Source of the DNA: Natrarchaeobaculum aegyptiacum
Lineage (GTDB): Archaea; Halobacteriota; Halobacteria; Halobacteriales; Natrialbaceae
DNA length: 64,000 nt
Direction of reading: 5' to 3'
Assembly: GCF_002156705.1 (NCBI RefSeq)
Contig: NZ_CP019893.1
Coordinates: 1,860,001-1,924,000 of the forward strand
The first letter of the stretch is position 1. Every line of letters starts with the position of its first letter. This document shows, in pieces, positions 63,885-64,000 of this stretch. The translations under genes and the position numbers were made by a program. The notes under the pieces were generated by a model that worked only from the letters and a program-made list of their open reading frames with translations, was not told the origin of the DNA and ran no database searches.

Positions 63885-64000
63885 TCACTCTGGCTCGAGA
63901 TCGTCCGCGTCGAGTTCACCCTCGAGGTACGCTCGACCATCCTCAGTGATCACGTAGTATCCTGCATCGTCAACCTTCTGGACAAATCCGACACTGCAGA
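63885..64000 (-). CDS. C-terminal part of a winged-helix (PhiH1-repressor-like) gene
   Basis: Minus-strand frame entering from beyond the window and ending at 63885: VQKVDDAGYYVITEDGRAYL then EGELDADDLEPE. The wing (GYYVITEDGRAYLEGEL) is typical of haloarchaeal PhiH1-repressor-like MarR/wHTH proteins. Partial; the HTH itself lies outside. Confidence 0.65.
   Translation of the reverse strand, partial: CSVGFVQKVDDAGYYVITEDGRAYLEGELDADDLEPE

Overview
The window comes from a halophilic archaeon (class Halobacteria), probably of the Natrialbaceae type. The evidence is an rRNA operon ordered 16S, tRNA-Ala, 23S, 5S with a multi-promoter leader, very acidic GC-rich coding sequence, leaderless genes with a TATA-like box about 25-35 nt before the start codon, and haloarchaeal IS families. 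No species-level call is possible from sequence reading alone.

Layout. Bases 1-10,033 are ordinary chromosome: four small membrane-protein genes, lipoyl synthase (lipA), and the E1-alpha, E1-beta, E2 and E3 genes of a 2-oxoacid (pyruvate-type) dehydrogenase, which need the lipoyl groups LipA makes, then a winged-helix/membrane-protein pair. Bases 10,500-16,270 are the rRNA operon: four promoter-like boxes, long processing stems around 16S and 23S, an internal spacer promoter and a terminator hairpin. A frameshifted SRPBCC-like gene and tRNA-Cys follow.

Downstream of tRNA-Cys an integrated plasmid- or virus-like element begins. It has a compact overlapping early operon (17.0-20.2 kb) ending in a large winged-helix, putative replication protein; a hairpin-rich gap; a GIY-YIG protein; a tyrosine recombinase (25.3-25.9 kb); an AbiE-like toxin-antitoxin pair; and a long overlapping operon (30.8-42.5 kb, minus strand) of mostly membrane and secreted proteins of unknown function. 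That operon is opposed by a short AbrB-like regulator/P-loop ATPase operon (42.6-44.3 kb). Two copies of one IS4-type (ISH8-like) element in opposite orientation bracket 24,653-45,253. Their 10-bp target duplications match only if this 20.6-kb segment is flipped back, and flipping it also rejoins a Tat-secreted-protein gene now split between 44.6-45.25 kb and 21.75-22.03 kb. The segment has therefore been inverted by recombination between the IS copies, or misassembled across them. One IS copy also carries two extra tandem copies of its 491-bp end.

Bases 47,530-59,378 hold the most interesting locus: a five-gene, AT-richer cluster encoding a GHKL ATPase, a Dam-type (D12) adenine methyltransferase, and three proteins resembling the F, G and H subunits of phosphorothioation-dependent restriction (DptFGH/DndFGH; compare SspFGH). 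No phosphorothioation genes (dndA/C/D/E, sspA-D) are in the window. My inference is a restriction complex of the DptFGH type coupled to base methylation plus a GHKL ATPase. A decayed Orc1/Cdc6-like gene lies before the cluster and an intact short Orc1/Cdc6 after it. The rest (60-64 kb) holds an AN1 zinc-finger membrane protein, a nuclease-like gene cut near its 3' end by an ISH3-type element (5-bp duplication intact), a short repeat cluster, a HicB-like antitoxin and a partial winged-helix repressor gene.
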